A DNA stretch of 64,000 bases, from contig NC_049992.1 of assembly GCF_000003815.2 (NCBI RefSeq), positions 16,030,658-16,094,657 on the forward strand, read 5' to 3'. The translations under genes were made by a program, and so were the position numbers. Shown one piece after another: positions 1 through 11,998 of the stretch (position 1 is the first letter of the stretch; each line of letters begins with the position of its first letter). The stretch comes from Branchiostoma floridae (taxonomy: Eukaryota > Chordata > Leptocardii > Amphioxiformes > Branchiostomatidae). Under the pieces are notes generated by a model that was not told the DNA's origin, did no database searches, and saw only the letters and a list, made by a program, of their open reading frames with translations.

Positions 1-36
1 TTTACATCGAGTATCGCACCTTATTGCTACTCACAA

Positions 37-44
37 GAACATAT
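37..44. repeat. Left target-site duplication of the foldback element
   Basis: GAACATAT directly outside the left terminal inverted repeat. It is identical to 8708-8715. The bases on either side of the pair do not match, so the duplication is exactly 8 bp. Confidence 0.85.
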
Positions 45-2580
45 GGCAGATGTTTCGTGTAAGACATCACGAAATCGCCGGCAAGCGCAGCCAGGCTTGC
101 TGGGGTCTGTCGGGGTCAATGCCCGATCGCGCCGTCCATGTGTACGCTACATCATCACGATGTACGCGTCGATAACGTCACGAATTGTCGGCAAGCGCAG
201 CCAGGGATACGGGGGCCTGTCGGGGCCCGTGCCCGATCGCGCCGTCCATGAGTACGCTACATCATCACGATGTACGCGTCGATAACGTCACGAATTGTCG
301 GCAAGCGCAGCCAGGGATACGGGGGCCTGTCGGGGCCCGTGCCCGATCGCGCCGTCCATGAGTACGCTACATCATCACGATGTACGCGTCGATAACGTCA
401 CGACAATGTCGGCAAGCGCAGCCAGGGATGCGGGGCCTATCAAGGTACATGCCCGATCGCGCAGTACATGTGAAAGGCGCATCATCGCGTATAAAATGTT
501 GTGCATGGCCGTTCCTACTGGTGTATTACACTATACATGTGATCTGAAATGCCCTGTAGTATTGTAGCAGGTCTTGCCGCTACAAGGGTATCGGGGCATG
601 CCACTGCTCGTGTGCGGGATGACCTGGGCTTTCAGCCGTATAAGATATTGTGCATGGTTGATCGTTTCGACTGGTGTGACATTATACGGAAGGTCTAAAA
701 TGTCCTGTAGTATTGTAGTAAATCTTGCCGCTGTGAGGCTAGCGGGGTACACCGCTGCTCACGTACGGGGCGACCTGGCCTTTCATGCCGTAAAAGATAT
801 TGAGGTTGACCGTTTCTACTGATGTATTACATTATACGAATGGTCTGTAATGCACTGTAGTAGTGTAGTATTGTAGTAGGTCTTGCCGCTACGAGGGTAG
901 CGGGGCACGCCACTACTGGTGTACGGGACGACCTGGCCGTTCATACCGTAAAAGATATTGAGGTTGACCGTTCCTACTGATGAATTACATTATACGGATG
1001 GTCTGAAATGCCCTGTAGTAGTGTAGTATTGTAGTAAGTCTTTCCGCTACAAGGGTATTTGGGTACACCGCTGCTCACGTACGGGGCGACCTGGCCTTTC
1101 CTGCCGTAAAAGATATTGAGGTTGACCGTTTCTACTGATGTATCACATTATACGAATGGTCTGAAATGCTCTGTAGTAGTGTAGTATTGTAGTAGGTCTT
1201 GCCGCTACGAGGGTAGCGGGGTACACCGCTGCTCACGTACGGGGCGACCTGACCTTTTATGCCGTAAAAGATATTGTGCTTGACCATTTCTACTGGTGTA
1301 TTACATTTTACAGATGGTCTGAAACGTCCTGTAGTATTGTAGTATTTTAGTAGGTTTTGCCACTACAAGGGTATCGGGGCATGCCACTTATTGTGTACGG
1401 GACTACCTGGCCTTTTAGCCGTAAACGATATTGTGGTTGCTGTTTCAACTGGTGTGACATTATACGGAAGGACTAAAATGCCCTGTAGTATTGTAGTATT
1501 GTAGTAAGTCTTACCGCTACAAGGGTATCGGGGTACACCGCTGCTCACGTACGGGGTGACCTGGCCTTTCATGCCGTAAAAGATATTGAGGTTGACCGTT
1601 TCTACTGATATCACGATTACATTATACGAATGGTCAGAAATGCCCTGTAGTAGTGTAGTATTGTAGTAGGTCTTGCCGCTACGAGGGTAGCGGGGCACGC
1701 CACTACTAGTGTACGGGACGACCTGGCCTTTCATGCCGTAAAAGATATTGAGGTTGACCGTTTCTACTGAATCATGATGTATTACATTATACGTATGGTC
1801 TGAAATGCCCTGTAGTAGTGTAGTATTGTAGTAGGTCTTGCCGCTACGAGGGCAGCGGGGCACGCCACTGCTGGTGTACGGGACGACCTGGCCTTTCATG
1901 CCGTGAAAGATATTGAGGTTGACCGTTTCTACTGATGTATTACATTATACGGATGGTCTGAAATGCCCTGTAGTAGTGTAGTATTGTAGTAGGTCTTGCC
2001 GCTACGAGGGTAGCGGGACACGCCACTGCTGGTGTACGGGACGACCTGGCCTTTCATGCCGTAAAAGATATTGAGGTTTACCGTTCCTACTGATGTATTA
2101 CATTATACGAATGGTCTGAAATGCCCTGTAGTAGTGTAGTATTGTAGTAAGTCTTACTGCTACAAGGGTATCGGGGTACACCGCTGCTCACGTACGGGAC
2201 GACCTGGCCTTTCATGCCGTAAAAGATATTGAGGTTGACCGTTTCTACTTAATTTATGATGTATTACATTATACGTATGGTCTGAAATGCCATGTAGTAG
2301 TGTAGTATTGTAGTAGGTCTTGCCGCTACGAGGGTAGCGGGGCACGCCACTGCTGGTGTACGGGACGATCTGGCCTTTCATGCCGTAAAAGATATTGAGG
2401 TTGACCGTTCCTACTGATGTATTACATTATACGGATGGTCTGAAATGCCCTGTAGTAGTGTAGTATCGTAGTAGGTCTTGCCGCTACGAGGGTAGCGGGA
2501 CACGCCACTGCTGGTGTACGGGACGACCTGGCCTTTCATGTATTGTAGTAGGTCTTGCCACAAGGGTGTCGGGGTATGCC
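45..2580 (+). repeat. Left arm of foldback element: outer 110-bp and inner ~158-bp tandem arrays
   Basis: The outer part (about 70-510) holds four GC-rich units with a 110-bp period; the shared motif GTCGGCAAGCGCAGCCAGG recurs near 80, 190, 300 and 410. The inner part (about 515-2580) holds about 13 units with a 154-164-bp period, marked by TAGTAGGTCTTGCCGCTAC and an internal TAGTRTTG microsatellite-like tract. Several unit variants alternate, which suggests higher-order amplification. Short reading frames here only reflect repetition. Confidence 0.85.
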
Positions 2581-5286
2581 ACTCCTCGGAACTTGCTAAA
2601 TGATGAGATGTACATTTTGCTGAACAACAACAGAATGTGTGAACTTCATTTTCATGTATCCTTATCTGCCTCGTTCACGACGTCAGCCAAGATATGCCTC
2701 ATGTAGCTCAACTCAATATTCCTATTCTACTCTAGCAATTTTTGATGATGCTACACACACAAAAATGACCATGAACCTGCCACCGAATGCAAAATTTTAC
2801 CTTGTATCATGATTCAAACCCGAAAAATATCCATAAAGTCTTCCTAACTGTGACGGCTCACATTAAGTGTTGTCAAATCATCATGTGTCTTGCTTTATAG
2901 CAAAGGTAAAACCAGCCATCAAGCTCACTGATTGGAGGTAAGGACCTTTGAAAACGACTGGAATTTAGAGAGATGAAAATTCTGTGTCCATTGCTTCTGT
3001 CAACTGCCTTCGGCACATGATGATGGGCACACACCATTTAAATTATCGTTGCTTAGTCTTCACTTTCTTAGTTATAAAAACAAACGAACCCATGCTAAAA
3101 CTTTTCTTGTCATGTCTTTATCAGAAATATCATTGAACGGAGTGGGTTTATAAAATTCCTTCAGTGATTATGCAAATAGGATTATACTAAAAATCATTAC
3201 GATTCGTCAAACCCTTCCTGAGACATTCCCTTTCAATGTCTGACACACGGTTCCAGCAGCCGCTAGGGTGCCAAACCTAAACCACTTACTCCCGGTCTTT
3301 AAGAGCTCACAAAAATCACGACCATTGCACGTCCAGAAATCGAGATATCAAACCAGGAAGTTCCGCTGTAGAACCAAAACAAACCGCTAGGGGCCCAAAA
3401 TCGAATCGTTTCAAGATCTAATAAAGACCGACCCACGTACCAAATATCAATACAGTCCATCCAGGCATTCTTGAGTAATGCTGGTCTTCTACACATACAC
3501 ACACTCATAAACACACATAACCTTATAGCGTGGGTAGACATAGCTTGAGGGTTTTAATTACATGGCTGTTTATAGTTTTACATACCTATCTCACACTCCA
3601 AGTATGAGCCGATTTGGTCGACTCCATCTTCCGATCGACCTCATTTTTTTCATGCAGTGACTTTTGATTATATACAGCCTTTCAATATTGAGCTAATATT
3701 TTCTGAGCTATATATGACATATATTTCAGATGTCATCTTCAGGGGTAATGTTACTACATGAACACTTCAAAATTGTATCTTCTATGGATGAAAGTGAATT
3801 TCATCTTCATTATCAATAAAATGCGATTGAGGTAAGCGAAAGGGTTTGAATTTTTTCTGTAGATATACATGTATAATTCCCACGAAATGCCTTGTCACAG
3901 AGCACGAAATCGATCGGCGGATGGGTCTTGGATCTCTAAATGACGTTTTGGACAGTAATACGCCCATCGACCGATGTTCGTATGTCTTCAAGCCCCGTTT
4001 AATGTGATCGGGTAGATAAAAATGAAAACATACAATGGGCCGAGAAAACGGTAAGAGGATGATCTCTAATAATAAACATTTTGAAGTAGAATAAACTGGG
4101 GACCGTGCTATACGCGCTACTGCTGTTTGGCTGGTGACAAGTAAAGTTAACTCGTAACTAACCGACTGCTCTGCAATTTTGTGTTCTAAGGTCGACACGT
4201 CAGTTAATTATAAGTCCGCCAAATTCGTTGCGAGATGCTTTGTCAGGGTGTTGTCTCTAGCTATTCGTCCTCTGTCTCAATAGATGATCCATAATGAAGA
4301 ACATCGAGAATCTAAACCAAACAACTTCAAATTCAAATGTTGTGAAAGAATATAGAACCTACTGCAACGGCGTGTCTAGATATCAACAACAGTGCGAAAA
4401 CATATAATGTGTTTTGTATTTTTTTTCTTGTGAAAGCCCGTGGATAGAAATAAGACTGGTTTCCATAACCTACATATAAACTTGGAGCTGCGCATGTACA
4501 TGTGCATTCAGGTAACGGTTTATCCGTCAGACATGTTAAACTTTGCATATTACATGCATTCGTATCCCATCGACAATACTGAAAAGTGTTACTTTTCAAT
4601 AAATAAAACAGAGGATTTCTATCTATGTATGGTACTCTACAGTGATACCAAAGTATCGAGCAAATGTTGAGAACATATGAAGGATTATTCCGACATGGTA
4701 AAAGGTCAGACGTATTTTAAACAGAACGTCAGTGATCCAAGTCAACTGTGAATTGTGTAAATCCAATGTTTTATTACACGCAGGATCCTTGGTCTTAGAT
4801 ATCATTATGGGGACTTAGGTTGCAAATAACAAGGTACTGTACCTATATTGAAACACTCATAGGATGAAAGAACTTTTAATACTCGAACGCAACATGACAT
4901 TCGAAGACTGCTTTCTGCCTTGTGATACAAATTGGAATCATTTTCTAATGATATGGGCAATCGTACGTTCTTGCCAGTTGGATGCTAATTTCAGTCTACA
5001 TGCGAAGACATGGGACAATAACATTTAAAGATTTAAAGTACAACAGAAAAATATGACACTTTCCATTAACACAACGCTACACTTTTCTTGTTCCTCCTTA
5101 ATACGCCATGCATAGAAATATAATTAATTATGGTGCGAATGTTCAACCCCTACGGTAGTCAATGCACAAACAAAACACTGATTTGGGATTATATAATTGA
5201 TGACTAGTCAAAGAGTCATTTCTTTTTACGGGCCCTAACGTAACAAAGTTCATGTCACTGACCTAATAGAATACGTACGTGAACGG
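2581..5286. other. Central non-repetitive segment of the foldback element, no recognised gene
   Basis: About 2.7 kb of AT-rich sequence without tandem repeats. The longest open frame is 138 codons on the minus strand (3782-4198). Its product has no domain I recognise and its composition looks random. I see no transposase motif. About 3340-3541 matches two other copies of a dispersed repeat in this window. The segment may be captured host DNA or the eroded middle of an autonomous element. Confidence 0.55.
3340..3541 (+). repeat. Dispersed repeat D, copy 1 (RTE/SINE-like 3' tail)
   Basis: The copy shares GGGCCCAAAATC, then CACGTACCAAATATCA, CAGTCCATCCAG and TTCTTGAGTAATGCT, and ends in an ACAC-rich simple tail. 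The same ordered motifs occur at 52141-52290 and 61652-61810. Tails of this style are common at the 3' ends of RTE-type LINEs and SINEs (inference). It is nested in the foldback element. Confidence 0.55.
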
Positions 5287-8200
5287 TGTGCCCGCTACCC
5301 AAGGCCTACTACAATACTACAAGACATTTTAGTTCTTCTGTATAATGTCACACCAGTCGAAACGACTAACCACAATATCTTCTACGGCTGAAAAACCAGG
5401 TTGCCCCGTACACGAGAAGTGGCATGCCCCGATACACTTGTAGCGGCAAGACCTACTACAATACTACAGGGCATTTTAGAACATCCGTATAATGTCGGCC
5501 GAGTAGAAACGATCAACCACAACATCTTCTACGGCTGAAAGGCCAGGTCGTCCCGTACACAAGAAGTGGCATGCCCCCATACCCTTGTAGAGGCAAGACA
5601 TACTACAATACTACAGGGCATTTTAGTCCTTCCGTATAATGTCACACCAGTCGAAACAACCAACCACAATATCATCTACGGCTGAAAGCCAAGGTCGTCC
5701 CGTACACGAGAAGTGGCATGCCCCGATACCCTTGTAGCGGCAAGACCTACTACAATACTACACTACTACAGGGCAATTCAGACCATACGTATAATGTAAT
5801 ACATCAGTAGAAACGGTCAACCTCAATATATTTTACGGCATGAAAGGCCAGGTCGCCCCGTACGTGAGTAGCGGTGAACCCCGATACCCTTGTAGCGGTA
5901 AGACTTACTACAATACTACAATACTACAGGGTATTTTAGACCATCCGTATAATGTCACACCAGTCGAAACAATCAACCACAATATCTTCTACGGCTGAAA
6001 GCCCAGGTCGTCCCGTACACGAGAAGTGGCATGCCCCGATACCCTTGTAGCGGCAAGACCTACTACAATACTACAATACTACAGGGCATTTTAGTCCTTC
6101 CGTATAATGTCACACCAGTCGAAACGGCCAACCACAATATCTTTTACGGCTGAAAGGCCAGGTCGTCCCGTAAACAAGCAGTGGCATGCCCCGATACCCT
6201 TGTAGTGGCAAGACCTACTACAATACTACAATACTACAGGGCATTTTAGTCCATCTGTATAATGACACATCAGTCGAAACGGCCAACCACAATATCTTCT
6301 ACGGCTGAAAGGCCAGGTAGTCCCGTACACAAGCAGTGACATGCCCCGATACCCCGGTAGTGGCAAGACCTACTACAATACTACAATACTACAGGACGTT
6401 TCAGACCATTCGCATAATGTAATACACCAGTAGGAACGGTCAACCTCAATATCTTTTACGGCATAAAAGGTCAGGTCGCCCCGTACGTGAGCAGCGGTGT
6501 ACCCCGCTAGCCTTACAGCGGCAAGACCTACTACAATACTACAATACTACAGGACATTTAAGACTATCCGTATAATGTCACACCAGTGGGAACGACCGAC
6601 CACAATATCTTCTACGGCTGAAAGGCCAGGTCGTCCCGCACGTGAGTAGCGGTGTACCCCGATACCCTTGTAGCGGTAAGACTTACTACAATACTACAAT
6701 ACTACAGGGCATTTTAGACCATCCGTATAATGTCAACACCAGTAGGAACGGTCAAGCACAATATCTTCTACGGCTGAAAGCCCAGGTCGTCCCGTACATG
6801 AGAAGTGGCATGCCCCGATACCCTTGTAGCGGCAAGACCTACTACAATACTACAGGCCATTTTAGTCCTTCCGTATAATGTCACACCAGGCGAAACGGCC
6901 AACCACAATATCTTCTACGGCTGAAAGACCAGGTAGTCCCGTACACAAGCAGTGGCATGCCCCGATACCCTTGTAGTGGCAAGAACTACTACAATACTAC
7001 AATACTACAGGACGTTTCAGACCATTCGTATAATGTAATACACCAGTAGGAACGGTCAAGCACAATATCTTTTACGGCATAAAAGGTCAGGTCGCCCCGT
7101 ACGTGAGAAGCGGTGTACCCCGCTAGCCTTACAGTGGCAAGACCTACTACAATACTACAATACTACAGGACATTTAAGACCATCCGTATAATGTCACACC
7201 AGTGGGAACGACCGACAACAATATTTTCTACGGCTGAAAGGCCAGGTCGTCCCGCACACGAGAAGTGGCATACCCCGATACCCTCGTAGCGGCAAGACCT
7301 ACTACACTACTACAGGGCATTTCTGACCATTCGTTTAATGTAATACATCAGTAGAAACGGTCAACCTCAATATCTTTTACGGCTGAAAGCCCAGGTCGTC
7401 CCGTACACGAGAAGTGGCATGCCCCGATACCCTTGTAGCGGCAAGACGTACTACGTATACGATACTACAATACTACAGGGCATTTTAGTCCTTCCTTATG
7501 ATGTCACACCAGTCGAAACGGCCAACCACAATATCTTTTACGGCTGAAAGGCCAGATCGTCCCGTACACAAGCAGTGGCATGCCCCGATACCCTTGTAGC
7601 GGTAAGACTTACTACAATACTGCACTACTGCAGGGCATTTTAGTCCTTCCTAATGATGTCACACCAGTCGAAACGGCCAACCACAATATCTTTTACGGCT
7701 GAAAGGCCAGATCGTCCCGTACACAAGCAGTGGCATGCTCCGATACCCTTGTAGTGTCAAGACCTACTACAATACTGCACTACTGCAGGGCATTTCAGAC
7801 CATACGTATAATGTAATACATCAGGAGGAACGGTCAACCTCAATATCTTTTACGGCATGAAAGGCCAGGTCGCCCCGTACGTGAGCAGCGGTGTGCCCCG
7901 CTAGCCTCACAGCGGCAAGATTTACTACAATACTACAGAAAATTTTGGACCATCCGTATAATGTCACACCAGTCGAAACGATCAACCACAATATCTTCTA
8001 CGGCGGAAAGCCCAGGTCATCCCGGACACGAGCAGTGGCATGCCCCGATACCCTTGTAGCGGCAAGACCTGCTACAATACTACAGGGCATTTTAGACCAT
8101 ATGTATAGTGTAATACACCAGTAGGAACGGCCATGCATAACATCTTATACGCGATGATGCGCCTGTCACATGTACTGCGCGATCGGGCATGCACCTTGAT

Positions 8201-8707
8201 AGGCCCCGCATACCTGGCTGCGCTTGCCGACAATTTCGTGACGTTATTGACGCGCATTTCGTGATGATGCAGCGTACACATAGACGGCGCGATCGGGCAC
8301 GGGCCCCGACAGGCCCCCGTATCCCTGGCTGCGCTTGCCGACAATATCATGACGTTATCGACGCGCATTTCGTGATGATGTAGCGTACACATGGACGGCG
8401 CGATCGGGCACGGGCCCCGACAGGCCCCCGTATCCCTGGCTGCGCTTGCCGACAATATCATGACGTTATCGACGAGCATTTAGTGATGATGTAGCGTACA
8501 CATGGACGGCGCGATCGGGCACGGGCCCCGACAGGCCCCCTTATCCCTGGCTGCGCTTGCCGATAATTTCTTGACGTTATTGACGCGTACATCGTGATGA
8601 TGTAGCGTACACATGGACGGCGCGATCGGGCATGGACCCCGACAGACCCCCGCAAGCCTGGCTGCGCTTGCCGGCGATTTCGTGATGTCTTACATGAAAC
8701 ATCTGCC
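5287..8707 (-). repeat. Right arm of foldback element (inverted copy of the left arm)
   Basis: This arm carries the same two repeat classes in reverse orientation. About 18 units of the ~158-bp repeat run from 5287 to about 8150, followed by five GC-rich ~110-bp units to the end (about 8160-8707). It is roughly 0.9 kb longer than the left arm, so unit number has changed independently in the two arms. A transcript or single strand through the whole element could fold into a stem of over 2 kb. Confidence 0.85.
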
Positions 8708-8715
8708 GAACATAT
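8708..8715. repeat. Right target-site duplication of the foldback element
   Basis: GAACATAT directly outside the right terminal inverted repeat, identical to 37-44. The perfect match suggests a fairly recent insertion. Confidence 0.85.
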
Positions 8716-9144
8716 TGTACAATTATAACATAAACAATACAATAAGACGTGTAGCATAAATATCATAATGGATAAATATTGCAGATTCGAGTGCAATGTC
8801 TAAAAGACAAGTTAAAATAGGGTTAAAACTATACATATTAAAAGACTAATCATGCTAAAACTGGTTGACTTGACCTATATACAACTTTAGCTAAAAACAG
8901 ATTGTCCTGACTCCTGGTGGAGTTTATGCGCAGAGTCTACAGTTCGTTCGATGATTTGATCATTGCCGGTATAGCGCTGGTTAGGTACAGATGTGTCATC
9001 AGCAGTAACACAAATTAAAGTCATCAGTAGCGCGTATGTTCAAGTGGCAATCCGCCAAAATGATCCCAAGCATGGAGTTAAATCCTATGATACATGTGAT
9101 CGCGAAAGTACCTCTTACTAATGAATCAATGTGATAGAGACGTT

Positions 9145-9690
9145 CTATCACATTTTTTCACCAACAGACACAATTTTTTCTTACTAGTGAATTAATGTGA
9201 TAGAGGGGTGCCATCACATTTTCACTAAAAGAAACATATTTTTCCTTTAAAAAACCGTCTAAATTTGCGCCTACTAGAGGAAAAATGTGATAGCACCCTC
9301 TATCACATTAATTCACTAGTATGTAGACAATTATTGAATTAGCAGTTCAAAGTTATCAAAACTTTTCCAACTATCGTGCACTGTCCAAAAATACTATTCA
9401 GGGCTAGATGAATGTAATAGTCAAATCTATCGCAACTGCCGTTTTTTTTTTCACAAAATGACACAATCTTTTTCCTAAAAAAAAGACTGGTCTAAATTCG
9501 TATTTACCAGAGAAAAAATGTGATCCCAACGCTTCGATCACATTAATTCACTACTATATAGACAATTGTTGAATTAACAGTTATCACTGTGGCAACATTT
9601 CCAACTATCACGTTTTCTGTCCTTAAATACTATTCAAATAAATGTGATACATAATCAGGTCTATCGCGACTGCCGTGCTCCAAATCCGCA
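9145..9690. repeat. Palindromic and tandemly duplicated MITE-like repeat
   Basis: A strong hairpin is formed by 9181-9222 and 9286-9326, built on ACTAGTGAATTAATGTGATA and its complement. A second copy of about 230 bp follows as a diverged direct duplication (roughly 9245-9455 and 9465-9680), ending in CTATCGCRACTGCCGT each time. The motif ATGTGATAG recurs at least six times. No coding potential was seen. Confidence 0.6.
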
Positions 9691-10036
9691 CTTCCCTAAC
9701 AGATGCGCGCACAAAGCACGAGGATGACAGCTTCATGCCTTGTGGAACCGACTTCTCTGCACACCTCGTCCCGGGAGACCTGCGCGAAAGCTGAGGAAGA
9801 TTACAGAGCTTCCCGCCAGAACAATCCTTGTGGTCCCGAAAGTCTTCATAATCAAACTCTTCAACATTCTCCTTCTCTCCTAAGAACGGGTAGGATGATA
9901 AAACCGTCTTATTGAAAGAAATGCTAATCCCCTTTGCTTAGGTTGGACCACCTGGTAGCAGCACTTTACGATTAATATGTAGGAGATGTCGGCAGGATCG
10001 CGTCTGTACAGCTTCCCGTATGCAGTCATACACCCT

Positions 10037-10400
10037 TTCCACTAGGACGGTACTCTCGCCGCGCTCTCTCTGCGACCTAAAATTTGACAGATCGCTCAAC
10101 GAATTCTTCACAAAAGAAACGAATCTTTTTATATTTTCTGTATTTTGTTGTTTTCTCAGTCACACTTTTACGTTTTGTATGATATACCCAGGATGAAATC
10201 AAAGGTTACACATATCCTATTTAGGTCGTAGTGAGAGCGCAGAGCGATCGCCGTCTAGTGGAAATTGGGCTACATATATCCTATTTAGGTCGTAGTGAGA
10301 GCACAGCGCGATCGCCGTCTAGTGGAAAGTGGGTTACACATATCCTATTTAGGTCGTAGTGAGAGCACAGCGCGATCGCCGAAACACATGCCACTAGTGG
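10037..10400 (-). mobile_element. MITE family A, copy 1, with tandemly amplified terminal repeat
   Basis: The left end (10037-10085) and right end are inverted copies of TTTCCACTAGACGGCGATC...CGACCTAAATA. The interior matches, in reverse complement, copies at 11.7, 18.9 and 21.6 kb (shared GACTGAAAAGACAACAAA and GAAATTCGTTG). The right terminal repeat is present three times with a 64-bp period, at 10206, 10270 and 10334. Confidence 0.55.
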
Positions 10401-11693
10401 AAAGTGGCATATCATAGACGGTTAAGTCTACCAGTCATGTACTTAGAAAGTTTGTATTGCATGAAGTCATCTAACCGGTAAACCACATGATGACCTAACA
10501 CTTCGGGTTTGTATTGAAGCTGTCATGAAGGGATTCACGCAGTCAGCATGGTACATATCTGCATCTCACAGACGGTGGCCTACCAGTCATGTACTTAGAA
10601 AGTTTGTATTGCAAAAAAAAATACCTAACCGGTAAACTACATCATGGCGTAACACAACATCTTTCTACTGAAGAGTGCAAGCTGCACATCTGGACAGATA
10701 GCCTTATTTAACACCAGGACGGTCGATAGAAGTGGAGGGCCCTGAACGTGTGTGAGGTGTGGCTTTCCACAGATAAACGTCCTATTCGAGGGATGTCCAT
10801 ACCTGAAGCTAGGTAGCCATTTAAACATAAGTAGAGCTAGTAAATTGGTATAAAGTGCCTTTTCCAAGTACACAATGTCAGGGATTCGACCTCAGTACCT
10901 CCAGACTTTGAGTCAGCAACCCTAATCACAAGGCCACCGTGTCATCGAAGAGAAGTACCAGAATAAGCAACAAGCCCCTTGGATACTTCAGAAACATGCT
11001 GTTTCTCGTATTGTTTTCTATGAAAAGACTCGGGTATGCAGTGACTCCTCTCCCTCATGCTCTAAATGTAAGTTTAGCCATTTACGCCTTCGCTTCGAGT
11101 CAAATCGTCTCTTGGTCAGCGAAATACGACGAACGCAGCAATTGGCGACGCACCCAATTGGTCAGCTTTAAATCACAGCACACAACTTCACTCTACTGTT
11201 CCGTCACTTTCATCTTATATAACAGAATTTATATGCTGTGAGTGAAGCAATTTATCATTAAGATCAATGAAAAAGCAAAGTATGATTCAGGCAAGGAAAA
11301 CCATCTCTATTCCCCCGTTGAACCGACTCTCCATTCTTGTGCCATTCAACACCACTTAAAGTCGCAAAATCATTCGCTCGGGAAGACGAAGCGAACGTTC
11401 ATATTCCCCATAGATGTATTTCCCTGTGACCTTTGTTGATAGAAATGATTCTTAAGTATCAGGTTGCAAACTGTAAAACGTTTTTCCTGCCTTGATGCAT
11501 TAGTAACGGCCGTATCACTGACGCTGGTGCAGCTCTTAGGCCGGCCATTTAAAGGGACCCCGTACTTTTATGTGTCTCCTGGTGTGTGTGTGTGATCCGT
11601 CACTAGCGAATGCTACATACTCTCCAACCAGAATGGGGATATCGTAGCCTTCTCAAACGTGCCTCGTTAGACTGGCGGTTGCCAGGACGGCAG

Positions 11694-11998
11694 CCATTCC
11701 ACTAGACGGCGATCACTATTGCCTTCATATTGAAATAGTATGCAAAATGTTAACATATGACTGAAAAGACAACAAACCACACAAAGTGTAAAAAGAATTT
11801 CGTATTTTATCTATCAAACTCGTTGCAGTGATATGTCAAACTTAAGGTTAATATGTGCCATACTCAAACTTGCTTAAGTATGGCACCACACACCACTGTG
11901 TATGTATGTATGTATTTCGTATTTTGTGTTAATAAAAAAAATTCATGTTGCAGTGAGGTCTCAGCTCTATTGGAATGGGGGCGTAAGCGGGGCAAGTC
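11694..11998 (+). mobile_element. MITE family A, copy 2 (diverged)
   Basis: Starts with CCATTCCACTAGACGGCGAT, then ATGACTGAAAAGACAACAAA and ACTCGTTGCAGTG. It ends with GCAGTGAGGTCTCAG and GGAATGGGGGCGTAAGCGGG. The middle holds an inserted or duplicated stretch with a TATG tract. Confidence 0.45.

Larger units (their letters stand above)
45..8707. mobile_element. Complete foldback-type DNA transposon (non-autonomous)
   Basis: Both ends can be placed to the base. The left end starts GGCAGATGTTTC at 45, and the right end is its reverse complement finishing at 8707. The first ~125 bp of the two ends differ at only about three positions. The element is flanked by an identical 8-bp duplication, GAACATAT, at 37-44 and 8708-8715. 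Left arm (45 to about 2580) and right arm (about 5287 to 8707) are inverted copies of the same tandem-repeat arrays. They enclose about 2.7 kb of unlike sequence. No transposase or other long reading frame is present, so it would need an enzyme supplied elsewhere. Long arms of tandem subrepeats are the hallmark of foldback elements (Drosophila FB, sea urchin TU). An 8-bp duplication is usual for hAT and P elements and fits some Mutator-like elements; I cannot assign the superfamily. Confidence 0.9.

Noticed and set aside
1363-1899. 178-codon minus-strand frame in the foldback arm
   Set aside because: Repeats of the same 50-60 residues follow the 158-bp subrepeat; no domain, and equal frames occur in the inverted arm.
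3782-4198. 138-codon frame in the centre of the foldback element as a possible transposase
   Set aside because: No recognisable DDE or zinc-finger motif and random-looking composition.
8072-8796. Overlapping open frames with DTGACRGPCPIAPSM repeats
   Set aside because: They follow the GC-rich 110-bp terminal units of the transposon.
10206-10400. Regularly spaced repeats considered as a CRISPR-like array
   Set aside because: Units are contiguous 64-bp copies of a MITE terminal repeat, with no unique spacers and no cas genes; the genome is eukaryotic.
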